DNA of 64,000 nucleotides from Geosiphon pyriformis (taxonomy: Eukaryota; Glomeromycota; Glomeromycetes; Archaeosporales; Geosiphonaceae): the NCBI GenBank assembly GCA_016748015.1, contig JAAOMT010000201.1, positions 384,336 through 448,335 on the forward strand, read 5' to 3'. The notes under the pieces are model-generated. The model saw only the letters and a list, made by a program, of their open reading frames with translations. It made no database searches and had not been told where the DNA came from. Numbering within the stretch: the first letter of the stretch is position 1; each line of letters opens with the position of its first letter. The translations under genes were made by a program, and so were the position numbers. Below are positions 23,288 to 35,235 of the stretch, piece by piece.

Positions 23288-25829
23288 ATATTTTTCTTTT
23301 GGTAAATGTTTATAGAAAAAAATGAAAGAAAAAATTTTACAAAAAAGAGAAAACAAAAACAAAACTTTTAAAGGGAAATTCATTTAATGGGCGGGTTTTT
23401 TTTCATATTGTGGGTTTTTTCGGGTTTTTTTTTCTAGAGTTTAACTTGGGCCTTAGGTATTCAATACATTTCTTAGCTTTTTTTTTTCGTGAGTGACTTT
23501 AAAGAACATTTTTTCATTGTAAAATTTAACTTCAATACCTTGTAAACTATCCTCCTCTCCCCTTTGCCATACTTCTCAACATTTCATCCTCACCCCATTT
23601 CTTAATTTCCCCCATAAATTACAATTCTTTTAACTTAAAAGACTAGACAACCATTTCACAATACGACGAACACTTTTTCTCTTTTTATTTTTTTTTCTTT
23701 TACTTTTTCATATTTTCATATTATCATTCTTGTGTTTCCAGCTCTTCTCTCCTAATCCCCCTCGTCACAATCCCGTTATTACAACTCAAATCCATGCAAT
23801 GCCGGGGATGGTTGTGCTAATTTTCACCAAAAAAAGGGACAGAGTGAAGGAAACACCCTTGCATTGTACAGGAGCTTTGAATTCTCTTAGAAATACGTGC
23901 TTTTCTTGTCTACTTCCCTATAATTCTTCAACTATCACATTTTACAAGCAAACTAGCATAAACGAGGCTTTTCGGACGTTTCTTCTTTTTTACTTTTAAT
24001 GTGGTTGCAACAAGCAAGAAAGGCGAATCCTTCTTTTTTACTTAATGTTCTTCTACCTATGACCTCTTCTTTATTGAATATTTAAAGTAAATAGTCATAA
24101 AACGAACATCAAGTAATTAAACTTGTAAAAAATTGGTCACAGAAGTAAATATTTTCAAATGCATACAATAAATCACATCATATACAAAGAGCCAGTATCG
24201 ATAATTTTACAATCAATGAATCCATTTTAGAATAGATTGTTGGCTTGAAGCCACAAACCTGACATAGATAAAAGAGCTGGCCTCTTTTTGCTCTGGAAAC
24301 AATAAATCAAAAATCTTAATATTTCACAATAATTAATTTCTTTGTTGATCGCGTTGAAAAGTGTTTGATGCAAAGAAAATTGGACATAATCTTAATTTCT
24401 CGCTATTATGTTTAATGATGCACAATATAAAATATTTGTAATCTTCTGGATTTTGCATTCTACAAATAGAACGATAATATATAAAATTGGAAACTTCCAA
24501 AAAAATAAAAATACGATAATGTTTTGATTGACAATTTTTGTTGTTCGGAGAAATATTCTCAATTGAGTAAATCATTAATAATATCAATTTCACTCTCTCT
24601 ATTATGTTCCCAAATTGCTTTGTCTATGAGCAAAAATTTGGGAATTATTCAGTTTCTAAAAAGCATGGTGGGTAGAATAATTAAAAATTTGACCATTCTG
24701 TTGGTTTTTGATTTTCAAGAATAAACGCGTGTGCAGCATACAGCATAATAAAAATCTTCCGAAATCTGCCATCGCATCTTCCGAATTGGATGAGCATTTA
24801 AATGATTTTCTAATTGCATCTTCCGATCGCAATCTTCCGATCATAGAACGTCTTAAAACGGAAATATGCTGGCAACTCTGTGTTTGTTTTACATATGCAA
24901 AACCCGAACCCGTAATAACCGATGGAAATTCTATGATCTGTCAATCCAGCTATTAGATTACCTTCTCGGGCGAGTTCTTTATAAACCTGAAGAAAAAATT
25001 CTAGAATCTTTTTGATTGTGTCTGTGTGTGTCAAGTGGTACCAATGGGTTTTTTTTTTGAATTGAAATCGTGATATACGGTAGCGTTAGCAGCTAACGTT
25101 TCAGGCTTTGACCAATTATGAATTTAATGATTTAGGTGCCAAGAACCAACGAAGCTTTTTGGGATAAACCAAAAGTCTACCTCGTGTTGACACAGTACGA
25201 AAGATGATGCATCTTAAGAAGTTGTATCGGTACAAATGAAAGATATTGATTTTTCCGCTTTAAGTATAATTCAAATGAAAATTCTAGAAAATCGTGTCTC
25301 AATGAGTTCTCAGAACGGAAGAGAAGATAGGTTATGCGAAAAAAAAAAAAAAGAAAAAAAAACGTAAAATTTTTATTACTTTTACAGATTTAGGCATCCC
25401 GATGATGAACAGTAAGTTCAGACGATCAAGTATAGATTCTTTGACATAGGTAGAAGCATTGCCGAAAGAAATTTCACTCCATCATTAGTAAAGCGCTTTT
25501 CAAAAGAAATGCAAGTTTGGTGTCTTTAGAAAAATATACGTCATAGATTATCATTTCTTATGACCTACTGCATTGTGTGCATGCTTCCACGAAATTCCGT
25601 AAATCGAGCGCTTAAGAAATAGTGCAAAAACTAAAACCAATATGCTAGTCAACTTTCATGTGACTGATTATGTAATCATCAATCATTGGTCCAGAGAATC
25701 AAATGCAATTGAGCAAGTTATTGTTCTTTTCGTCTTTTCAAACGGCTAGAGAAACGAATCTTGTCAACACTATGGACATCTAAGTGGACCCTGTGGCAGG
25801 TCACAAGCGTGAAATTAGATTTAAGCACA
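23288..25829. other. 3' flank of the HMG gene and intergenic DNA
   Basis: 23288-24060 is T/C-rich and is probably 3' UTR and downstream sequence. 24700-25080 has higher G+C and open pieces on both strands, for example KKILEFFLQVYKELAREGN on the minus strand near 25010, without a consistent gene model. 25340-25370 is a poly(A) tract. Nothing else is supported. Confidence 0.45.
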
Positions 25830-26105
25830 ATGAAAACCCTTCTCAGATTGACAAGGCTAAACGCAGCACAAAAGTCAAAGCTCACAGCATCGCTGTTTGC
25901 CACGGTTTGCTTGTTTGCAGTATTTACTGTTGCGGTTCCCGGGTTACTGCCTTGTCCTGCAATCGATGATTCACAGCGACTTGTGGCTTTGGAGCAAAAA
26001 CGCAAAAGAACTGTGATTGTTTCTGAAAGCAAGAAAAAAGAGGTTTTGGTGATGATGAATAACAAGAAAAAACTGATCGTCGTTGCCGAGGAACAGGACA
26101 CGTGA
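25830..26105 (+). CDS. Small membrane protein with one N-terminal hydrophobic segment, function unknown
   Basis: 91 aa from ATG 25830. A short basic N-terminus (MKTLLRLTRLNAAQKSK) is followed by one hydrophobic segment (about residues 18-42, LTASLFATVCLFAVF then TVAVPGLLPCPA). The rest is a strongly charged Lys/Arg/Glu-rich tail ending AEEQDT. The basic start, single transmembrane segment and Pro-Cys-Pro just after it recall small mitochondrial inner-membrane assembly-type proteins of fungi, but no family is identified. The same frame is open upstream to at least 25761, so a longer start or a 5' exon is possible. G+C is clearly above the surroundings, which supports real coding. Confidence 0.55.
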   Translation: MKTLLRLTRLNAAQKSKLTASLFATVCLFAVFTVAVPGLLPCPAIDDSQRLVALEQKRKRTVIVSESKKKEVLVMMNNKKKLIVVAEEQDT

Positions 26106-27118
26106 ATGTTTTTTTTAGAGAATTGTCACTAAAAATTTTATGAAGGTATTTGAGAAATTTTTCATCAGAATATATTGTGGAATTCTTGAATGTGATTAAG
26201 TGCTCGGGGAGGACATAGGTCAAACGTCGAAAGGCCCCTACACAGTATAACTAATCTTTCAAGATTATTCGACTTTTCAGCAAACTCTTTGGTCAATAGT
26301 ATGAAAAGAATTCAAAGTAATACAGGACTTAAACTAGTAATTCTTTGAGATCAAATGGAGTTGACTTGAATTCATGGATAAGAGCTTGTTGTTTTGAGGG
26401 GTTATCCTGTAAGTTGTTTTTTAAAAGACTGTTTTGAAATGTTTGATATATTTTAGTCAACTCAGGCACATTAATTTCTCTTTTTTAGGATCCCTTGATT
26501 CTAAATATAAGAGAAATCTTGATATTTTCAAAAAGAGACATATTGCTCATATTCACCAAAAAATATAATTTTAAGCAAAATCTTTATTATAATATATATA
26601 AGTAATTTCAAGATTGATGAACCCATTAATAAATTATTATTAAAAAATTAAATTTGTTTTATTAAATGATTATATAAATTTTAACAATATAATAATTATT
26701 TGTGTTTTTTAATAATTTATGAAATTTAATAATATATAAATTTTATTAAATAACAAAAAATTTTTTTTAATATAATTATGAATAATATTTCTAAATACAA
26801 TTACATTTAGTTTTTTTTAAACTGTTAAATTTAAATTTAATAATTATTATTATTTTAAAAATATATTTTTATCAAAATTAAATTAGATTAACATTTTAAA
26901 AAATTGGTATTTAATTTTAAATAATTAAAAATTAGCTTATAAAAAATTGAATTTATATTTAATAAAATCAAAAATTATTAATTAATTTTAAAATGTAAAT
27001 TAATTAATTAAAATAATTAGTTTATTAAAAATATTAAATAATAATATTATTATTATAATTTGAAAAAATTATAATTATAAATTATATTTTTTGAAATATA
27101 AAAAGAATAAATTTTATT

Positions 27119-27120
<2 letters not shown>

Positions 27121-27191
<71 letters not shown>
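27121..27191. repeat. (AAT)n microsatellite
   Basis: About 23 perfect copies inside a nearly pure A+T block. Confidence 0.97.
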
Positions 27192-27195
<4 letters not shown>

Positions 27196-27517
27196 TAAAA
27201 AGAAATAAATAAATAAATTTAAAATACCAAAAATATTAAAAATCAAATTAAAAAAATAATAATATAATAAAGTATAAATTTAAAATTAATTAAATAAAAA
27301 TCAATATTATACAAATTAAAAAATTAAATTAAATCTTTTTAAAATACCTAAAAAAAATTTTTTTTTTCAAAATTAAATATTAAAATTATGAAAAATTAAA
27401 TAATTAAAAAAATATAATATATATTATAAAAAAAAAATTTCTAAGTTTTAAAATCTAAAAATTATTTTAAATTATTATATATTTTTTTAATTAAAATTTT
27501 AAAATACAAATAATACA

Positions 27518-27551
<34 letters not shown>

Positions 27552-30500
27552 TTAATTATAAATATTAAATTATTGTAAAAACCTAAAATTCAAATTTAAA
27601 CAATAATTTTAAATATTTTGTAATTATTTAAATAGAATATAATCTAAATTTAATAAAAAAAATAATGAATAAATATTAAAAAAAAAAATAATCATTGCTC
27701 AAAAAATGAAGATTCAGATTTTATGATCAATATATATAAAAGAAAATTTTTTATTTGAAAAATAAATTAAAATCTTAACAAGTTAAAAAAAATTTGAATA
27801 TTTTTAATTTTTAACCAAAAATAATAATAATAGTAATAATAATAATAATAATAATAATATTTCATGGTATAATTAGATTTGTTTTCAATAATAAATAAAA
27901 TATTTTTGTAAACTTAATTCACTTAGTTTTTAATAAATTAAGATTTGATTTTTAAATACTTAATAAATTTTTCATTCTTGTTTAGAAACTTTTTTTGTGA
28001 GACATTGATGATAACATCAAATATATAATTTTTACCATATCAAGATTCTTTATTAAACATAATAATTTCTAAATGCATGCAGAAAAACAATATAAAAGAT
28101 TTTTTTTTTTAAAAAAAAAACCGTTTCTTGCATTATAATATAAATTTTTTGGTTCACAATATTTAGGCTTATTACCATTTTATTAAAAGTTTCAAAATTA
28201 TTACACGAAAACGCGAAATTTAAAAACCTTAAAATTATATATATATATTCCTTTTTTTTTTTTTTTTTTTAATGAATACTAAACCATAAATGTCAAAAGA
28301 AAGAATTCTAAGATATTATTTATACATTTTCACTAAAATATAATAATAATAATAATCATCTTTGTTATATTTTCAAGTATCACATTTGAGTGATGTGGGA
28401 ATAAAAAAATTTGTAATTGAATTTTTTTTCCTCCTGAAATTTTTTTCATTTCTAATCGTGAAACCTGAATAGAAAATTTTGGATTTTTTGACTCACAACA
28501 GAAAATTTTTTTTTTCACAATTCACTGCATGGCGTAAATAAATTTATCTTTCGCCTTTCCTTTTAAAAAAAATTTCTTCACACAGCAGTAAAAATGGGCT
28601 GTTGTGTATAATAAAAGATTAAAAGAAATATCGCGAAAAAAATTTCAATTGCCCAAGTCCTTAATTATATGGGCCTACTTCTATCCGATTCAAAAATTAG
28701 AAAGTTTTTCCATTGGATTCAAACTTTAAAATTTTCTCGACATTATCTTTGAATCTTTTATTTTTCCATACTTGGACAACTTTTAGGAGCTATACGTGCC
28801 ATCAGCTGAAAAGCAGGCCAGTGCGCAATTAATACGAACATTAAAAAATCATGGTACTTGAAATTGGACTGATTTTTAATATTCCCTTTTTAATTAAAAG
28901 TTCCTTGCTAACCAGATCATCGAAGGGGCTATTTCTTAAAGTGTCAAACAATCCAAAGTCAATTTTTTGCTGTCTGACGTATTAACTGTTAAGGGTTGAT
29001 ATGTCGAATATCTTCACAATGGAAATGCAGAAACAATTTACTTTCCTTTAATAAAACAGTGCATATTTTAGATATGTTAACATATCTTGGTGTAATTTTT
29101 TTCCCGCCACTGGATATGGGATAAGAAAATCAAGTAAAAATTTGAATTGAACAAGTTTCTTTCAAAGTATTCCTCAATGATTGAGCAGATTTTATTTTAA
29201 CGGCTGAGCAATAAAAATTTTAATTGCCTTATTAAACACGACACTTAAGAAAAAGGGAAAAGGAACTTGACAAGGTTTGCTTGGGGTGGTTGTCAAAATA
29301 GGAGCTTTAACTTTAAAAGACACACATAAAATTAAAATAATATATACTTTAAAAGTTGGTCCCAGTAATTTTAATTTTACTTTTTTAGGAAAGCTTTGAA
29401 AGGAGAGGTTTTTTTCAGAGTAGTCAAGTTCCTTGACATTTCGTGAAAAAGAATTTTTGTTTAGGTTTCGATCCTCAATACTATAACAGTTAAAAGATGA
29501 TCCCAAACAGTGGAATTGGTTAATGGTATTTTCATAATGGTTACTACGGTGGATAATGTATCAACTAGATAAGATGTGTGCAATGCATGCACTAGAATTT
29601 CCATTACATCTCAGCCAAACAGAATTTCCTTATTTTATTGATAGATATCAGAGATTCCCTTTTCAATATTACATGCGGAAAGGAGTAGCACTAAAGTCAT
29701 TCAGATACTTGTAAAAATTTAAATTGGAAATACTTGCATGGAATAATAACCCAAATAGCAAGGCCAATTACGTATTTTAAACCATACCTCATTCAATTTG
29801 CTTGCTTTCATGCATAGAATTTAAGAATGTCATTTCATTCTTTAAAAAAATACCCCCATTGGCGCATGCATAGAAGCTTTGAATGAAAATTCTATTTGAA
29901 GAGTAAGATAATATATTCATTTTGAAGTCATTTAAATGAAAAAAAAGAGCTTTTGAATGAGAACTTTAAAAACTTGATCTGTTTAAAAATGTAATGGGAT
30001 TATTGAAAGATTATGAAGTAGATAGGTATTGAATCACCGTGATGATAATTGGAAAAACAAAAGAATTTAGACGATTTTGTTTTTTGAAGTCAATTAATTT
30101 TTAAGTTAATTAAAGTATTGTAAGCAAAGTTTTATTTTATTGGAAAATAAAAATTCATTCAAGATTCTTGAAGTTAGGGAGGGACTAAATATTTAGAAAA
30201 TATTATAGATTCTAAAGCATCAAATTCATCCCTGAATAAAATATAGAAAGTTTTTTAATTTGTTTTCCTTTTTCGGAATTTTTTGGCATAATAAGAAACG
30301 AGCCTTGAAATTTAAGATAATTCGTCAAAAAATTACTGTTTAAGAACGAACATTAATTTTATTGCTAATAATCTAGGATATACAATTTTAGTATACTTAT
30401 TCTTTTGCTGATCGACACTTAAATTTTTTACTTTGGTAAATATTTCATGAATGAAACCCTTAAAATCAAGGATTGAAAAACTCATTTAATGTACTACTAG

Positions 30501-31328
30501 GGATTTCTTATGTTGTAGAATCTAGTTTTTCCTGAAAACCATTCTTAAAAGATTTAGATGAAAATTTTTGAATTATGAATAAATGTTAAAAATAAGAGAT
30601 TTTTAATCGAAATTAAAAATTCTTTATCTAATGATTCTAAACTTTGGTTTAAAGTATAATAAAGATAAAAAATTAAAATGTTCAAAAATGATACCTTGGA
30701 TATTAGAAAACTTGAAAGTAATTCTTGGAAATATCGAAAAAAAAAAGATTATATCATATGACTTTATTCCAATTGTTCTAATTACCAGAGAATGACATAC
30801 CAAAAAATTCATTTTAACATATCAAAAATGTCATTTTGAAATTATTAATTATCGACAAATCTTTGTATATCGAGAGTTTTAATGATGAGATCATTTGCAA
30901 GATGATCTTGAAATCATGCTACGATGATTATCAAAAATAACAAACAAACAAACAAACAAACAAACAAAAAAATAATAATAATTTTCGAACTGTTTTCATT
31001 CTGGAAAATTATGTATATATATCTTTAATTAGAAAAACGGGATAATTCAAGTCTTTTGTTAAACAAAACAAAACAAAAAGAACAAAAATTAAAAGTTTTT
31101 TTGTTAGATTTTTTATTTTATTTTATTTTAAAAATATCTTAAAAGTGTACAAAATTTTTATAGTTACATAAGAAAAAAACACAAATAATAAAAAAAATGA
31201 AATTTTTAAAAACAAAACTTTATTAAACTCGTAATTTTTTGTGATCCGTAAACCGTTAATACGAGAAAAAAAAAACCACCCCATTGTATATAAAATTTGT
31301 GAAATGATTCAAATCACAAGGATATTAT

Positions 31329-31386
31329 ATGACATGATATGATATGATATTATATGATATGATATGATATGATATTATATTATATA
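31329..31386. repeat. (GATAT)n pentanucleotide repeat
   Basis: Repeated GATAT/TATAT units, partly degenerate, passing into TA repeats. Confidence 0.85.
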
Positions 31387-31449
31387 TAAAAAACATCAAA
31401 ATTATTTTCCGTATCAGATTTTTTAATTTATAATATAACCTTATTACGG

Positions 31450-31493
<44 letters not shown>
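31450..31493. repeat. (AAT)n microsatellite
   Basis: About 14 copies. Confidence 0.95.
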
Positions 31494-31494
<1 letters not shown>

Positions 31495-31656
31495 CAGGCA
31501 TTTTTGTCTTCAAAAAGAAGTGATCATGCATTACATATTTATTCATGAAAACGCGTAAATATAATCAATATTTCAAAATTAGTAATATTAACTTTTTAAA
31601 AAAAATTCAAGCTAGTATGAATAAGGTTTTCCCGTCATCATCAACATCATCATCAC

Positions 31657-31690
<34 letters not shown>

Positions 31691-32767
31691 TAACTTGAAA
31701 AACACAGGAAATTCTGAGTCGGTAGGAGTGACAACTAATATATATATTTTTTTTACAATATTAGAAAAAGAAATAAAAAAAGGAATTTTTAATAATCAAA
31801 AGTTTTTTTTTTAGTTAACCCCTTTTATTATAATTATAATTATTATAATTATTATTATTATTATTATTAACTGTACAAGACACGCGTTTTTAGAAAAAAA
31901 GCCCTGCATAATGATATCAACTTTAAATTTTGACTATTAATACTTTAACATATTAATTACCATAAACGGGATATTTTACCGAGTATCATATCAAAAATTT
32001 ATTAAAGGTAAAACAAAAACCTGGAAGAATTTTTTTGTAGAACTTAGAAATCAGTTAAAAAAAAAATGCAATAAATGATCGTGTAATAATGAACATAAGC
32101 CTTTGTATTATCAGATCAGTTATATATATTATTAATGGGTTGGGAAAATTTTTAATTTATACGCGCGAGAAAGTTGATAAACCGAGTTAAAACGCAACGG
32201 TCTGTTAATGATCTAGATTGATTGATTGATCTTTTGACTGTCAGCTCGCATTATTATTATTTAAAATTTTTAATAAGCAACATTTGATGCTTTATTTGTT
32301 ATGTATACGAAAAATCTTTTTAAAAATATATATATATATATATATATACATATCACATCATTCATATTTTAACCAATTTTTGATTAGACTGTAAATTCTA
32401 ATTAAAGAAATTTTCGTCATTGTGTATAAATCAAGTAAAAAAATCAATTGAGCATTAAAAATCCATTAGTCAGACCATAAAATAAAATAAAATAAAATAA
32501 TTTTTCAATTACAAAATTCATTATTTTTTTGTTAAATCAAATTCTAACATTTATCAGCTGTCAAAAAATTTTTCATTTCATGCGAAATGCCATGCAACGC
32601 TAGTTAACAGAATTTTTTAAAGTTGCAGAAATGAAAAAAATTTTCGAGATTCGTATTGGATTTTTACCCAAGATGGAGATCAAAGGATTCTTTAAATTTC
32701 GTGTTTGTTGAAAAATTTTAAAAAAAGATGTGATTTTGAGAAATCTTGAAAATATCATAATATTATC

Positions 32768-32770
<3 letters not shown>

Positions 32771-32804
<34 letters not shown>
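32771..32804. repeat. Poly(T) tract of about 34 bases
   Basis: Uninterrupted T run in A+T-rich DNA. Confidence 0.97.
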
Positions 32805-32809
<5 letters not shown>

Positions 32810-32965
32810 CCTTGGAGATAATAGGGATTTCGAAAATTTTTATAAATTAGAATATTTTTCAAATGACTTTTGACAGTTGAAAATAAAAAAAAAGGCTATA
32901 AAATTGGCATTTTCATAACTTTTTGTGATATTCAAATAACACCTTCTGAAAGATTAGATACCGCC

Positions 32966-33060
32966 TATCTGCGGCTTGGAAGAAATAGATAGACCCCTAT
33001 ACAAAATTTATCTGCGGCTTGGAAGAATAGACAGAAGCCTATAAAAAATGTATCTGTGGC
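32966..33060. repeat. 43-bp direct tandem repeat, about 2.3 copies
   Basis: Units start TATCTGCGGCTTGGAAGAA at 32966 and 33009, and TATCTGTGGC at 33051. The units differ by a few substitutions and one indel. Confidence 0.85.
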
Positions 33061-34879
33061 TAAAACAATGACAAGAATTTCTATCGTCAAAAAGTTAAAA
33101 ATGACGAAAGTTTATCGCTTATTCAATTCAGTAAAAAATTTAAATTTTGGGGGGTTGACTAGGTATCCCAAGAAAAGATTCTTGAAAAGAAATATTTTAA
33201 CACTATTAACCAATAAAACAATCTTTTGTATTAATATCTCCTTGCTCCTTACTCCTTACTCTCGTTTTTGATTACATCAGGAAAAAGGTGAAATATTCTC
33301 ACAGTGACAGGTAAAAAAAAAAACTCAAAAATGTGATAAAAACAACCATTTTTTCAAATCTCCGTGACAAAAGTCAATTCAAATGTGATATAACTACAAA
33401 ATTCACGATCATCACATTAAAACGAATAGAACACAATCGATTGATCATCAAAGACAAAAACACGTCTAAACTCCCTTGTCTCATAATCCAGTACAATCCA
33501 GTACAATAAAGTACAATTTCTTTCTTTTTTTGAACGCTAACTAAAAACAATCATGATTTACACAATTGAATTGTGTAAAATAAAGTAAACGATTCTTTTG
33601 CAATCACACACAATTGAAAATACCACGACAAAGACAGCTTTCTCATTGTCCCGTTTTTCCTGAAATTTAAGCTCGGTTACACTGGTCTATAGGATAACAT
33701 GATGAAAATGATTTACCGGTAGTGTTACATGAGCATAAATTAGCTTGCTGTAAGGTGCCATTCATAATGACCCGTAATGATTGATAACAGGTTTCATTTT
33801 TAATTTGACGAAGATCCTTTCATTGGGAATTTATGCACAAGAAAAGGAGTGCGTGGCAATTTTTATTGACGACTTAAACTTGTTTAGATAAGTAAAAACC
33901 GATCCTTTTAAAGTTTACTGCTTTTGTAAATGATTTAGAGCTTTGCCATTAACTTTCTTTTTTTTTCTTTTCCTTTCTATTTTTTTTTCTTTTCCTTTCT
34001 ATTTTTTTTCTCTTTTTCTCTTAGAAATCTCGCACCACCAATAGCAAAAATTTTTATATCAAATAGTAAAAACTTTAAAAATATAAAGTTCAATCATACT
34101 TTTCCGGCCTTTTTAAGCGGAACCTAGCAGCGGGTGATAGCACCAACAGTTTTTGGAAAAAACGATCTAGCCAAGTATGGAATAGGAGAGTTTAAGATGG
34201 AAAATAGTTGATCATATAACTGGAATTATACGTAATCTCGCTTTTCTTTTTCTTTTTTTTTTTAATTTTATGCACCTAAGATCCCTCTTGTTGTCCTTTT
34301 TTGGGTGAGCCTTCTAAGAAGTGTAGTGTAGATCGGACTATCAGTGAAGATGAGTTATCCTGCAGTTCGCGAGCGGCCGAGTTAGGTAATTGATGCGTAA
34401 TAAAATAGTAATCAACTGATAAAATTAGAAAACCAAAAAATTTGAAACTTTAAAAAAAAAATTTTTTTTAGGATTAATCATTTAGTCTAAAGGAAATTAT
34501 TAATTATTTTCCCATGTTTAATTGTCATTTAATTTTTGAAATATTTTTTAATCGAAATCATTGCTTTGGGCATGTTTATCTGTAAAAAGACTAAATTAGT
34601 TAATTGTATACCCCTGAAAAATTCCATGTCTTGAAAATTTTATTAATAAAATTTAAATACTTTTTGCAATTCTATTAATCATTGTTGTTGGAAAACCAAA
34701 AATATTTGAAATTTTTTCAAATTGTATTTTTAAATAAACATTTTAACTTTTAAGTTAAAATATGAAAAAAAATATATTCACATTAACATTCATATATCAA
34801 GTTGAAATGTTGAAATAATGAATTTTAAAAAATAAAAACTTTTCATTTAGAAGGAAATATTTTAGTTTTAAAATCCTTT

Positions 34880-34880
34880 G

Positions 34881-34928
<48 letters not shown>
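34880..34928. repeat. (CAT)n microsatellite
   Basis: About 16 copies followed by TTA units. Confidence 0.95.
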
Positions 34929-35186
34929 TATTATTATCATAAAAAAGAATAACAATATTTACAGCTGGGAATATGATTGTGCAAGCAAAGATCTTTTCAG
35001 TCTCCATCTTTTTGATCTTGATGTCACGAGCAGTTCACTTGGTTGGTCGGTTGGTTGGTTGATTGATTGATCTCAAAAATTTTTAAAATATTTTGATCTG
35101 ATCGATTTCTTGTTGCCAATATAAAGTAGTAATATATTTTTTGAGAATAAAGAAATAGTCTAAATTCTATTAACCCACTGATGATT

Positions 35187-35234
<48 letters not shown>

Positions 35235-35235
35235 T
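35187..35235. repeat. (TAA)n microsatellite
   Basis: About 16 copies. Confidence 0.95.

Noticed and set aside
23730-23999. 89-codon frame downstream of the HMG-box gene
   Set aside because: No domain; composition like the T/C-rich 3' flank.
24708-25034. Opposed open frames of 82 and 74 codons
   Set aside because: They overlap on opposite strands with no motif, splice context or conserved ending to choose either.
29192-29506. 104-codon minus-strand frame
   Set aside because: Lys/Phe-rich A+T-driven composition, no recognised domain and no gene context.
31325-31814. Leu-rich frames on both strands
   Set aside because: Translations of (AAT)n and (TTA)n arrays.
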